A DNA stretch of 17,862 nt from CANHCC01 sp040381555 (GTDB lineage: Bacteria; Bacteroidota; Bacteroidia; J057; RFSG01), in contig JBEIHC010000058.1 of NCBI GenBank assembly GCA_040381555.1, positions 1 through 17,862 on the forward strand, given 5' to 3'. A model generated the notes under the pieces. The model was not told where the DNA came from and made no database searches. It saw only the letters and a program-made list of their open reading frames with translations. The position numbers and the translations under genes were made by a program. Within the stretch, counting starts at the first letter, position 1; every line of letters begins with the position of its first letter. This document shows positions 6,045 to 15,167 of this stretch, piece after piece.

Positions 6045-9000
6045 TTACTGACCTGCTCCGGGGGAAGCAGGTCCGGGTAGAGCTTTGCTCTGGTTCAGAT
6101 AATCAATATATTTACTATCTTGATTGTAATCCCTGAAGGCTTCCGCAACTTTCTGGGCATTGTCCATGTCTTTAGATTCGAAGAATGCACTGAAACAGAT
6201 CTGAAGGGTGTAAAGATTCATTTCCCGATTGGTGGAATATTCTTTTTGAATCTTTTGTTCATAAGCGAGTTCATCAATGGATTGGTTCATACAGCGCTCC
6301 AGATATTCTTTGCCTTTGTCTTCCATTCCTACTCCTTGCCAAGTCTTTCCTAATAGGGCTAGATTATAGGGTTCAAAAGGAACGGCTTTCGTTTTTTCCT
6401 CACAAATGGTTAGTACATCAACGGCCTTCTGCTTATATTCTTTAATTCTATCCTCATTTGCCCGAATAGTGGTTTGTACTTTACGAGCAGAGTCAGAAGT
6501 AGAACCCATACGGGCAATCATGGCTTCGTACATTTTGTTTCGGTTAGATAGATTTTCTGCATCATCAACATAATCATTTGCCAACCGGAAGAAGTTGGTA
6601 CGCAGATTATTGACCATTCGCCGACTTTCATAATCAAAGAAAGTGGTTGTATCATCCAGACCTCTATATCGGAATCTGTTCGCCAAGCAATCGAACATTA
6701 CCTCTTTGTTCAATACTCCTTGTCCTTGACGCTTGCTTGCCTCATCTGGCACCATAGGAACGAGGCGATAGACTAGACCTTCCTGACGGAAATAATCTTG
6801 CAAACCTAAAAATTGAGAAGGAGCCACTGTGGTGGCGAAATAAACTGGACGATCCCATCCATTCCGCGCAATGTTATTAATAAGGTTTACTATCACAACA
6901 TCTTTTCTTTCTAGGTAAGAGTTATTGCCTTTGGCGTTCACTTTCCAAGGTAGATTTGCGGGTAATAGTGCTGCTTCCTCTGCTGTGCAAATTCCATTTT
7001 TAACGATGGCAACCTTGTCTATTGGTAGATTTATAGTTGTCGAGCGAAAAGACATGATCTGGTTTTTTTCACCTTCATAAAGAGATTCTTCAAGCGTAAT
7101 GGGTAAAGGGGGAGAGTCATTGAATACCTCATTTTTCATTTGATACACATACCAGTCTGTGTTTAAGTAGGAAAGGTTTACCACTCTTACATCCGTCCGA
7201 ACACCTTCTACCTCTTGCAAATACCATAAAGGGAAAGTGTCGTTATCTCCATAGGTAAAAAGGATTGCGTTTTTTTCACAGGAATTGAGGAAGTTATAGG
7301 CAGTGTCTGGTGCGATATAATTTCCTCTGCGGGAATGATCTTTCCAATTTTGAATTCCCAAGTTAAATGGAACCATGATTAGAGCCAGTCCACCCGAGAC
7401 AAAGGGGGTGGCATTTTTCAAGAACTTTTGCAAAGCCTCAATAAGAAAAAGCACCCCTAAGCCAATCCAGATACAGAAGGTTTGAAAGGACCCCACATAG
7501 GAGTAATCCCTTTCTCTCGGTTGAGAGGGTGTTTGATTCAAATAGAGAATAATGGCTAATCCAGTGAATAGGAATAACAACCCTACAATGAGGGCATCAT
7601 TACGATTACGATTGTATTGCCAGATAAAGCCTAACACGCCCAAAATAAAAGGGAGATAAAAATAATGATTAGCGGTAGGGTCATTTTTTACTGATTCAGG
7701 AATATCTGAGGGAGGGAAAGCCATAACACTGGCTTCTTGTTGATCATTTTCTCTTCCACCAAAATTCCAGAAGAAGTATCTCCAATACATGTGATTAAAT
7801 TGATAATCAAATAGGAATTTAAGGTTTTCCGATACTTTGGGTTTGTCATCATCCGGGCTTTCAGGGTCTGAGCCTTTATTTTCTACATAGTTTTTATATC
7901 CAAATACTGGATTGTTATAGTGCTCATGACTGTGCATTCTTGGGAAAAGCACTTTGTCTTTCTCACTATATTTTGGCCTTGATTTTTCGCCTTCATCCAC
8001 ATAGCGATCGAGACCTTCTTTCTTTAAAATATCTTTTGATCCAGAATTTTCATAGGCTACAGGGCTAGCATTATACATAGGCCCTCGGAATAGAGGTCTG
8101 TCTCCATATTGTTCACGCTTTACATAACCTGCGAAGTTGCCTAAAAACTCAGGATTGTTTTGATCAATGGGGGGATTTACATTTGATCTAATGAGAATAA
8201 CGAAATAGGAGGAGAAGCCGAGATAGACCATCAAAGTACCTAAGACGGCAACATTCAATACGACATTTTTCTTTTGGTGGCTATACCAAATCAGCCCAAG
8301 AATGATAGTAATCAGAAGTAAACTAAAAACGAATCCTCCTGCATTGTAAGGCATTCCTAATCCTGTTTCGCTTTTTCCGGAAGCATTAACTGTACCGACG
8401 AAGAATCGTTCGAACCACCAAGCAAGATCCACTGTAACTTGAATGACTCCATACTGAAGGAAAGCAAGAATAAAAACAGAAACTCCGAAGGTGGACAAAA
8501 ATCCCGTCCAGGAGAAATTGTATTTACGGAAGTAATACACGAATGCTAAGGCAGGAATACACAATAAATTCAGCAAGTGAACTCCGATTGAGAGTCCCAT
8601 CACATAAGCTATTAGAAGTATCCATTTTAAGTGATCTGGTTCATCTGCTCGCGCTTCCCATTTTAAAATGAGCCAAACAACGAGCGCGGTAAAGAATGAG
8701 CTCATGGCGTAAACTTCCGCCTCTACTGCATTAAACCAGAAAGAATCGCTGAAGTTTAGGGCAAGCGCCCCAACTGTCCCTGCAAACATGAGAGAAAGTG
8801 TGTGAAAAGTATCAGGTTCAGTTTTACCACCTACCCAGGCTTTGCGCCCTAGACGCGTGATTATCCAAAAGGTGAATAAGACGGTAAAAGCGCTTGAAAA
8901 GACACTCATCAAATTGACCATATAGGAAATACTTTCTCTATCAGGAGCAAATAGGGCAAATACTCTCCCGAGTAGCAACCAAAAAGAGGCTCCAGGGGGA

Positions 9001-9146
9001 TGCCCTACTTGTAGTTCGTTAGCTACCAGAATAAACTCTCCACAATCCCAGAAACTGGCAGTAGGGGAAACCGTTCCCAGAAAGGTAATCATTGAAATGG
9101 CAAACATGAGCCATCCGGTAAGGGTATTTACTTTACTGTAATTCAT
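6045..9146 (-). CDS. DUF2723 / GT117 family polytopic membrane glycosyltransferase (TMEM260-like), paralogue 1
   Basis: A 1033-residue integral membrane protein of the DUF2723 family, now grouped as glycosyltransferase family 117, whose animal member TMEM260 is a protein O-mannosyltransferase. The GT-C hallmark in the first extracytoplasmic loop is SFWDCGEF (residues 31-38; Asp34 and Glu37 are candidate acidic catalytic residues), followed by GHPPGASFW (48-56). NAVEAEVYAMSS (139-150), PRERDY (543-548) and GDNDTFPLWYLQ (633-644) are further conserved blocks. About a dozen hydrophobic segments lie before residue 600; the C-terminal 400 residues are soluble and helical, perhaps TPR-like. Likely acts on lipid-linked sugars at the outer face of the inner membrane (inference); the acceptor is unknown. 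It starts 68 bases after the stop of paralogue 2 with no canonical promoter between, and is followed by a strong terminator. Confidence 0.88.
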   Translation of the reverse strand: MNYSKVNTLTGWLMFAISMITFLGTVSPTASFWDCGEFILVANELQVGHPPGASFWLLLGRVFALFAPDRESISYMVNLMSVFSSAFTVLFTFWIITRLGRKAWVGGKTEPDTFHTLSLMFAGTVGALALNFSDSFWFNAVEAEVYAMSSFFTALVVWLILKWEARADEPDHLKWILLIAYVMGLSIGVHLLNLLCIPALAFVYYFRKYNFSWTGFLSTFGVSVFILAFLQYGVIQVTVDLAWWFERFFVGTVNASGKSETGLGMPYNAGGFVFSLLLITIILGLIWYSHQKKNVVLNVAVLGTLMVYLGFSSYFVILIRSNVNPPIDQNNPEFLGNFAGYVKREQYGDRPLFRGPMYNASPVAYENSGSKDILKKEGLDRYVDEGEKSRPKYSEKDKVLFPRMHSHEHYNNPVFGYKNYVENKGSDPESPDDDKPKVSENLKFLFDYQFNHMYWRYFFWNFGGRENDQQEASVMAFPPSDIPESVKNDPTANHYFYLPFILGVLGFIWQYNRNRNDALIVGLLFLFTGLAIILYLNQTPSQPRERDYSYVGSFQTFCIWIGLGVLFLIEALQKFLKNATPFVSGGLALIMVPFNLGIQNWKDHSRRGNYIAPDTAYNFLNSCEKNAILFTYGDNDTFPLWYLQEVEGVRTDVRVVNLSYLNTDWYVYQMKNEVFNDSPPLPITLEESLYEGEKNQIMSFRSTTINLPIDKVAIVKNGICTAEEAALLPANLPWKVNAKGNNSYLERKDVVIVNLINNIARNGWDRPVYFATTVAPSQFLGLQDYFRQEGLVYRLVPMVPDEASKRQGQGVLNKEVMFDCLANRFRYRGLDDTTTFFDYESRRMVNNLRTNFFRLANDYVDDAENLSNRNKMYEAMIARMGSTSDSARKVQTTIRANEDRIKEYKQKAVDVLTICEEKTKAVPFEPYNLALLGKTWQGVGMEDKGKEYLERCMNQSIDELAYEQKIQKEYSTNREMNLYTLQICFSAFFESKDMDNAQKVAEAFRDYNQDSKYIDYLNQSKALPGPASPGAGQ

Positions 9147-9214
9147 TTGAAAATTGCTTTTAAGGCTTAATGCCTGCTAAATTACGGAATATCCCCACCT
9201 TAAGAAATGCAAAA

Positions 9215-11890
9215 TCATTTCCCTGCACATGGGTGAGGGTCTTTTTCAGGAAACCAGTGAGCTTCCATTCGGAAAAAGGGGTGTTTTTTTTGAATTGTGA
9301 ACTCAATATCTTCTATTTCTTGACAATTTAAATCTCGAGAAAAGGGAGAATGGGCCTGTTGGGCGGATTGTATAGCTAAGCGGGCAAATATATAGGCAGA
9401 GGCATTTGAGGCTCCGCAGGAATCTAGGAGCCTGGCATATTCCAGGTTTTGATGAATCGCACCTGATTGTAAGTCTGCAGGTGCAAAATATTCCAGCCAG
9501 TTAAGGAACTGAATCGTGCTCTGGGACGATTCTAAAGATTGAGCGTGCATTAATCCTTTTTTCCGGATCAGTTTATGAAAGGATCTTTCCGTATAATTTA
9601 AGTTGTCTGGGTTCCAAGGTGTTTGATTGCTGCATACTTGCAGAAAATGGTAAGCTCCTAGCTTGGCAGAATCTTTCCAATTAAAATATAGAAACCTTGC
9701 CATTCCATCCAACAAGGTAAATTCTCTTAAATTCATCAAATCACGAGATTGACAAATAGGTGAAAAGGCAACGGCCTGAGGCTGTTGTGACTCTTCAATT
9801 TCACCTAATATTTTTGCCAGTAAGTACTGATATCGAGTCCAAATTGCTGGTGCCTGCCAAGATTTGGACCTCAATAAGGAATTTAGTTTGCCCATTTCAT
9901 CATTCTCAACATGAAGTATTGGCTTGAAATCAAGGCTAATTGGCAAGTAGGATTTTAATTGGTAATGTCCTATTTTTTGAGGCTTTTCTAACCGGCGATA
10001 GTACCAAGGTTGTTGTAATAGGTTCAGGTTAAGAATCGTCACATCCCTTCGAATGCCCTTTAATTCCTGAGCACACCATAGCGGAAAGGTGTCATTGTCT
10101 CCGGCCGTAAAAAGTAAGCTGTTTTTGGGACAAGACTCAAGTAAAAGTTTTGCAAAATCAAGAGCAGAAGTATTTTCTGATTTCTGATGAGATGGGAAGC
10201 CCATTACAACCTGGATACCTGGAATAATCAGGAGAATAGCCAAACTGGAGGATAGCCATTTTTTACGATTATTGGGTATTAATTGAGCCAGCGCAATAGG
10301 AGCTAATGCGGCTAAGAGAAAACAAAAAATCAGACAAAACTGAAAAACATAATCTCGTTCTCTGACTTGGTCTGGGGATAAATTAACTACTAGTGCCAAA
10401 AAGGGTCCGGTAAGTAGAAAACCTAAGATAAAAAAAACGGAAATGATTTCACCTTGAATAAAAACAGCTAACCCGCCTAACACTAAAAGACACAATGGTA
10501 AAAAAAACAAGGGCATTGACCCTCTATGCGAAGCAGGTTGGAGCTCTATTCCCGCTACAGTGCTTTCTGGTTTATCGTTTTTTCTTCCAATAAAATTCCA
10601 CCCTAAGTATCGTAAAAAATGCTTCCCTAATTGCTCAGAAAATAAATAATGCAGCTCTTCACTCAATTCAGGAATTTCATTTGTATTGTATCCTTTGCTT
10701 TTTCGCCAGTTATTATAAGTTCCGGCGTGAAGGCTGCTATGCATCCTTGGAAAAAATTTATTTATGTTTTTTGCAGATTCAGAATCAACTGCCGGGGCTT
10801 GAATGTATTGGTTGTTTTTCGCGTCCCATATCCAGTATTCATCCGAAGTATTAGCAGAAGATGTCTGATAAGATTTCCCGAAAACCACCGGAGCTTTTCC
10901 AAAATCAGCTCGGGTATAATATGATTTGAATCCTGCAGCATCAGGACCTGCTCCCAATTTGATGGGTGCATTTGACCTTAAGGGTATGAGGGCATAAAAC
11001 ACTAAGCCCAATTGCAAGAATACAAATGCTATCAAGGGCGTTTGGAATTTTGGAATCCACTTCAGGGCAATTAATACTATCAGAATCGGAAGAATCCAGG
11101 CAAGTGCGATTCCAACTCCGGGAGGGAATCCCAGTCCTGATTTTCCAGCTAGTAGTATATCCCACCAAACGGCAAATTCAGGTAAACCCTGCATGAACCA
11201 TAAACTTAATGCCATATTGGCAAAAATCCAGGTGAAGAGCGAATAGATATTTCTGACATTGTTTAGTATCTGATTTCTATAAATCCACCCTGCAGATGTT
11301 ACGGGGATTAGTAGAATGTTTGTAGGATGCACACATATGCCAGCGCCTATGAGGAAGCAGCTCAACAGAAAATATCGGATGTTTCCTTCTTGAGAATATT
11401 TCCAAGAAAATAAAAGAGTACATGTGAACAAACAGGCAGATAAAGGATAGACTTCTGCCTCCGTAGCATTGCGCCAAAAGGTGTCAGAAAAGCCCAAGAT
11501 AAGGGCACCTAAAAAAGCGGCAATTGTTGGGAGTTGATTAGGTATTTGGAGTTGCAATTGGTTAGATTGATCGATTAGGTGCTGTGCTAAAGAAAAAACC
11601 AACCGGGAAAAAAAGAAAACGGTCAGGCTTGCTGCAATACAGGAACCAAGATTAATTCGAAACAATAGGGCATCCGGATCTGAAGGCCCGGCTAAGGCTA
11701 AAATTCTTCCAATTAAACTGTAAAGAGGCGCTCCGGGTGCATGCGGTATTTGAAGGCTGTAGCAGGAAATGATCCATTCTCCGCTATCCCAAAAGGCAAT
11801 GCCTGGATAGGCTGTAAGTACATAAACAATTAAGGTCAGTGAGGCACTGAGTAAGGAAACTAAATATTCCGCAGAAATCCAGCGCATCAT
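9215..11890 (-). CDS. DUF2723 / GT117 family polytopic membrane glycosyltransferase, paralogue 2
   Basis: An 891-residue paralogue of the downstream gene. Matching blocks in the same order are AFWDSGEW (residues 32-39; Asp35 and Glu38), PHAPGAPLY (49-57), NATEAEVYPLSA (141-152), FFPRMHSSLHAGTYNNW (379-395), RERDYVF (510-516) and GDNDTFPLWCAQ (597-608). The proposed acidic catalytic residues are kept, so it is probably active, but it is about 140 residues shorter, mostly in the C-terminal soluble part. The ATG at 11890 was chosen because it puts the FWDSGE block one residue from its position in paralogue 1; a TTG seven codons upstream (11911) would also keep the frame. No -7/-33 promoter was found in the 178 bases up to infB. 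The pair looks like an old tandem duplication, since conservation is confined to motif blocks. Confidence 0.86.
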   Translation of the reverse strand: MMRWISAEYLVSLLSASLTLIVYVLTAYPGIAFWDSGEWIISCYSLQIPHAPGAPLYSLIGRILALAGPSDPDALLFRINLGSCIAASLTVFFFSRLVFSLAQHLIDQSNQLQLQIPNQLPTIAAFLGALILGFSDTFWRNATEAEVYPLSACLFTCTLLFSWKYSQEGNIRYFLLSCFLIGAGICVHPTNILLIPVTSAGWIYRNQILNNVRNIYSLFTWIFANMALSLWFMQGLPEFAVWWDILLAGKSGLGFPPGVGIALAWILPILIVLIALKWIPKFQTPLIAFVFLQLGLVFYALIPLRSNAPIKLGAGPDAAGFKSYYTRADFGKAPVVFGKSYQTSSANTSDEYWIWDAKNNQYIQAPAVDSESAKNINKFFPRMHSSLHAGTYNNWRKSKGYNTNEIPELSEELHYLFSEQLGKHFLRYLGWNFIGRKNDKPESTVAGIELQPASHRGSMPLFFLPLCLLVLGGLAVFIQGEIISVFFILGFLLTGPFLALVVNLSPDQVRERDYVFQFCLIFCFLLAALAPIALAQLIPNNRKKWLSSSLAILLIIPGIQVVMGFPSHQKSENTSALDFAKLLLESCPKNSLLFTAGDNDTFPLWCAQELKGIRRDVTILNLNLLQQPWYYRRLEKPQKIGHYQLKSYLPISLDFKPILHVENDEMGKLNSLLRSKSWQAPAIWTRYQYLLAKILGEIEESQQPQAVAFSPICQSRDLMNLREFTLLDGMARFLYFNWKDSAKLGAYHFLQVCSNQTPWNPDNLNYTERSFHKLIRKKGLMHAQSLESSQSTIQFLNWLEYFAPADLQSGAIHQNLEYARLLDSCGASNASAYIFARLAIQSAQQAHSPFSRDLNCQEIEDIEFTIQKKHPFFRMEAHWFPEKDPHPCAGK

Positions 11891-11974
11891 CCATTGGGTT
11901 TGAGGAAGCAATACAATATCAACTGTTATATCTCATCCTATATTTCTCACTGACAGTAGGAGATGAGTATTATT

Positions 11975-12026
11975 TAAAACCGGTTTTATGCGTTAAGCTA
12001 AATCAAGTTATGGCTGTATGATTTAG
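11975..12026. other. Two dyad elements between infB and the GT117 pair
   Basis: A perfect 14-bp palindrome TAAAACCGGTTTTA (11975-11988) is followed by a perfect 8-bp inverted repeat CTAAATCA (11998-12005) / TGATTTAG (12019-12026) with a 13-base spacer. Neither is followed by a T-run on the minus strand, so terminator function after infB is doubtful. The gapless palindrome looks more like a protein-binding dyad than an RNA hairpin, but no regulator can be named. Confidence 0.45.
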
Positions 12027-12068
12027 TTTCAATTGACCTAAGGATTAAATAGGAGTCAATGACCCTGC

Positions 12069-15000
12069 TTAAACAAGTTTTCTTTTGACTTCTTTCTGTT
12101 CGTATCCTTCAATGATGTCACCTGCTTGGATATCATTGTAACCATCCACAGAAAGACCGCATTCATATCCGGTTGCGACTTCTTTGACATCATCTTTGAA
12201 TCGTTTTAGGGAGGCTAATTTGCCAGAGAATATTACAATACCCTCACGGATTAACCGTATTGGAGTATTACGGGTAATTTTTCCTTCCGTAACATAGCAC
12301 CCTGCGATACTTCCCACTTTACTAATTTTGAAAACATCCCGAATTTCAACAGTAGCAACGATTTCTTCCTGAATTTCTGGAGCCAGTAAGCCTTCCAGAG
12401 CGTCTTTCACTTCATTGATGGCGTCATAAATAATGCTGTACAGACGAACATCAATAGCTTCTTGCTCTGCTAGTTTACGGGCACTAGAACTCGGCCGTAC
12501 TTGGAAGCCAACAATGATTGCATCAGATGCAGAAGCTAGTAAAACATCGCTTTCAGAAATCTGACCCACAGATTTCAGAATGATATTAACTTTTACTTCT
12601 TCTGTTGAAAGTTTGAGTAAAGAATCGGACAATGCCTCTACAGAACCGTCCACATCTCCTTTTACAATGAGGTTCAGTTCTTTGAAGTTTCCAATGGCCT
12701 TTCTTCGTGCTATTTCATCTAGGGTAATATGTTTTTGTTGGCGAATGCTTTGTTCGCGCAATAATTGTTGACGGCGAGTCGCAATTTCTCTGGCTTCTCT
12801 TTCCGTTTCATATACCTGAAATTTATCTCCGGCCTGTGGGGCACCACTTAAGCCTAAAATCTGAACAGGAGTAGAGGGACCGGCTTCTTTTAAGCGATTG
12901 CCTCTCTCATCCATCATTGCTTTTACTTTGCCATAATGTTGCCCTGCAACCAGAATGTCTCCCACACGCAGAGTTCCGGTTTGAACTAAAATAGTTGTAA
13001 CGATACCCCGACCTTTATCTAACTGTGCCTCAATGATAGCTCCTTTTGAATATCTGTCAGGGTTGGCAGTAAGTTCGAGAATATCTGCTTCTAACAATAC
13101 TTTATCTAGCAATTCATTTACACCTTTACCAAATTTGGCAGAAATTTCCTGACACTGATATTTTCCACCCCAGTCCTCTACCAAAATGTTCATGTAGGAT
13201 AACTGTTCTTTGATTTTTTCGGGGTTAGCAGCTTCTTTATCTACCTTATTAATGGCAAAAATCATGGGCACTCCGGCTGCTTGCGCGTGATTAATTGCCT
13301 CTTTAGTTTGGGGCATTACATCATCATCAGCTGCAACTACGATGATTACAATATCTGTTATTTGAGCACCTCTTGCGCGCATGGCCGTAAATGCTTCGTG
13401 GCCAGGAGTATCTAGAAAGGTGATTTTTCTTTGGTCTTCCAAGGTAACTTCATAAGCTCCGATATGCTGGGTAATTCCACCAGCTTCCCCAGCAATTACA
13501 TTCGCCTTGCGTATATAATCCAGCAAAGAAGTTTTTCCATGATCCACATGACCCATTACGGTTACAATAGGAGCTCGATGCACCAAGTTTTCAGCATCTT
13601 CTTCTTCTACATCTTCTTCTTTGGTTTCATCCACATTGACAAAGCGAACTTGGAATCCAAATTCATCTGCAATCATGGCAATTACATCCGCCTCAATTCT
13701 CTGATTGATCGAAACGAAAAGCCCAAGTTCCATACATTTAGCAATAACCTGATTGACGGGTACATTCATCAGGTTAGCTAACTCATTAGCAGAAAGGAAT
13801 TCGGTGACATCTAAGATTCGAGCATTTTCTAGTCTAGCTTGTTCAGCAGATTCTCTACGATTTGCCCCTTCATCTCTTTTAGCTCGACGAAGCTTTTGGC
13901 GGAATCGGCTGGCTCCTTTATTTAAATCGGCAAGAGTATTTCGGATTTTCTCCTGAATTTCCTTTTCTGTAGGTTCTGCTTTAGGTGTTTTATCGTTGCT
14001 AGGGGTATTTCTACCGGCCGACCCACTACCTCCAGGGGAGGGTCTTCTGTTGGCAGGAGATCCCCCAGAACTTTGCTGTGCTCCTGGCTGAACCGTGGGT
14101 GTTGGTTTGCGTTTGCGTTTGCGTTTGCGTCGGCTTTCCGCATCGGAATCTGTAGAATTATCTTTCTTTTCTGTCGCAGTTTTCTGGGTGGGCAATTCAA
14201 TTTTACCCATGACTTTTAGTCCAGATAATCTGGGGGTATTGTCTTTGGCTCGAATCACCTCTAGCTCTTCTGTCACAGGTTCGGCAGGAGCAACAGGAGA
14301 TATTGTTGGCTTAATGCTATCCTCAACAGGAGCCTGGATTTCAACTACCGGTTTCTCTGTGAACAGAGTGTTCTCCTCTTGTTCCTTCTTTTTAGTAGGC
14401 TTTTGTTCCTCCGTTTTAGGCTTATTCTGAGGATTGTTTGAGGAAGCTGCTTTGAGATTTGTGTTAGCTTCAGCCTTCGTTTTTGTTTTTGATTTAGACT
14501 TCTCTGAATCTGAAACAGGAACTTGTGCCTTAGCCTCAACCTTAGTTTTTTTTCCTTTATCTAAGTCGATTTTACCGATTACTTTAAGACCAAAGCTACT
14601 TTCCTTATCTGGAGTTATTACAGGAGCAGGAGTTGGCTCAGGAATTGGTTCTGGAGTTGGTGCAAGTTGCTCGGGTTGCAGGGCAATTGTGGCAACAATA
14701 GGAGAGTCAACCGATGTGACTTTTTCAATCTCTTTTGGAATTTCTACAATTGGTGCTGTGGGAGCAGGTTTTTCTTTTTCCTTCTCTTTCTCTTTGCCAG
14801 AAAGTTCAACTTTTAATTGCTGAGGAGTAATTCTTGGAGCATCCTCTTCTATTGAGGATGATTTTCCTGGGGAATCACGCTTTTCCTTTTGCTCTTTGTT
14901 ATGTTCTTTAATTTGCTCTGACTTTTCTTTGATTGCCTTTTGGGATGAGAATTCCCTCAGCAATTTTTCATACATGTCAGAGGTGATTTTGGCATTGGGA

Positions 15001-15119
15001 TCATTAGACAAGGCATCATGACCATTCTTGTTTAGGAACTCAACAAGCGTACTGCTCCCTACATTGAGATCCTTGGCAACTTTGAAAAGTCTCGGTGCTT
15101 TTGCTTTTTCTTCTGACAT
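12069..15119 (-). CDS. infB: Translation initiation factor IF-2
   Basis: A 1016-residue GTPase that places initiator tRNA on the 30S subunit and drives 50S joining. An IF2_N helical domain (about residues 10-57, LFKVAKDLNVGSSTLVEFL) is followed by a long low-complexity linker to about 385, a second IF2_N-like region (about 434-485) and the G domain with GHVDHGKT (523-530), GGITQHIG (547-554), DTPGHEAF (570-577), NKVD (624-627) and SAK (660-662). The C-terminal beta-barrel and fMet-tRNA-binding domains follow, ending KRKLV. The linker holds two copies of a short motif (FGLKVIGKIDL at 176-186 and SGLKVMGKIEL at 299-309), a KEKEKEKEK run and an RKRKRKRK run. All catalytic motifs are intact. It is the third gene of the rimP-nusA-infB operon, 48 bases after nusA. 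Confidence 0.98.
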   Translation of the reverse strand: MSEEKAKAPRLFKVAKDLNVGSSTLVEFLNKNGHDALSNDPNAKITSDMYEKLLREFSSQKAIKEKSEQIKEHNKEQKEKRDSPGKSSSIEEDAPRITPQQLKVELSGKEKEKEKEKPAPTAPIVEIPKEIEKVTSVDSPIVATIALQPEQLAPTPEPIPEPTPAPVITPDKESSFGLKVIGKIDLDKGKKTKVEAKAQVPVSDSEKSKSKTKTKAEANTNLKAASSNNPQNKPKTEEQKPTKKKEQEENTLFTEKPVVEIQAPVEDSIKPTISPVAPAEPVTEELEVIRAKDNTPRLSGLKVMGKIELPTQKTATEKKDNSTDSDAESRRKRKRKRKPTPTVQPGAQQSSGGSPANRRPSPGGSGSAGRNTPSNDKTPKAEPTEKEIQEKIRNTLADLNKGASRFRQKLRRAKRDEGANRRESAEQARLENARILDVTEFLSANELANLMNVPVNQVIAKCMELGLFVSINQRIEADVIAMIADEFGFQVRFVNVDETKEEDVEEEDAENLVHRAPIVTVMGHVDHGKTSLLDYIRKANVIAGEAGGITQHIGAYEVTLEDQRKITFLDTPGHEAFTAMRARGAQITDIVIIVVAADDDVMPQTKEAINHAQAAGVPMIFAINKVDKEAANPEKIKEQLSYMNILVEDWGGKYQCQEISAKFGKGVNELLDKVLLEADILELTANPDRYSKGAIIEAQLDKGRGIVTTILVQTGTLRVGDILVAGQHYGKVKAMMDERGNRLKEAGPSTPVQILGLSGAPQAGDKFQVYETEREAREIATRRQQLLREQSIRQQKHITLDEIARRKAIGNFKELNLIVKGDVDGSVEALSDSLLKLSTEEVKVNIILKSVGQISESDVLLASASDAIIVGFQVRPSSSARKLAEQEAIDVRLYSIIYDAINEVKDALEGLLAPEIQEEIVATVEIRDVFKISKVGSIAGCYVTEGKITRNTPIRLIREGIVIFSGKLASLKRFKDDVKEVATGYECGLSVDGYNDIQAGDIIEGYEQKEVKRKLV
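14105..14130. repeat. Hexamer microsatellite (GTTTGC)4 in the infB linker
   Basis: Four full tandem GTTTGC units plus GT on the plus strand encode the alternating Arg-Lys run in the IF-2 linker (about residues 331-338). Slippage by one unit adds or removes an Arg-Lys pair without shifting the frame. Confidence 0.9.
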
Positions 15120-15167
15120 ATTTACTGTTATCGTACTATATTATTATCATTTCTTCAAACAGGTTCA

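Noticed and set aside
13431..14823. Long antisense open frames opposite infB (for example 13431-13781 and 14434-14823)
   Set aside because: They are mirror frames of the low-complexity, codon-biased infB sequence and show no protein-like motifs.
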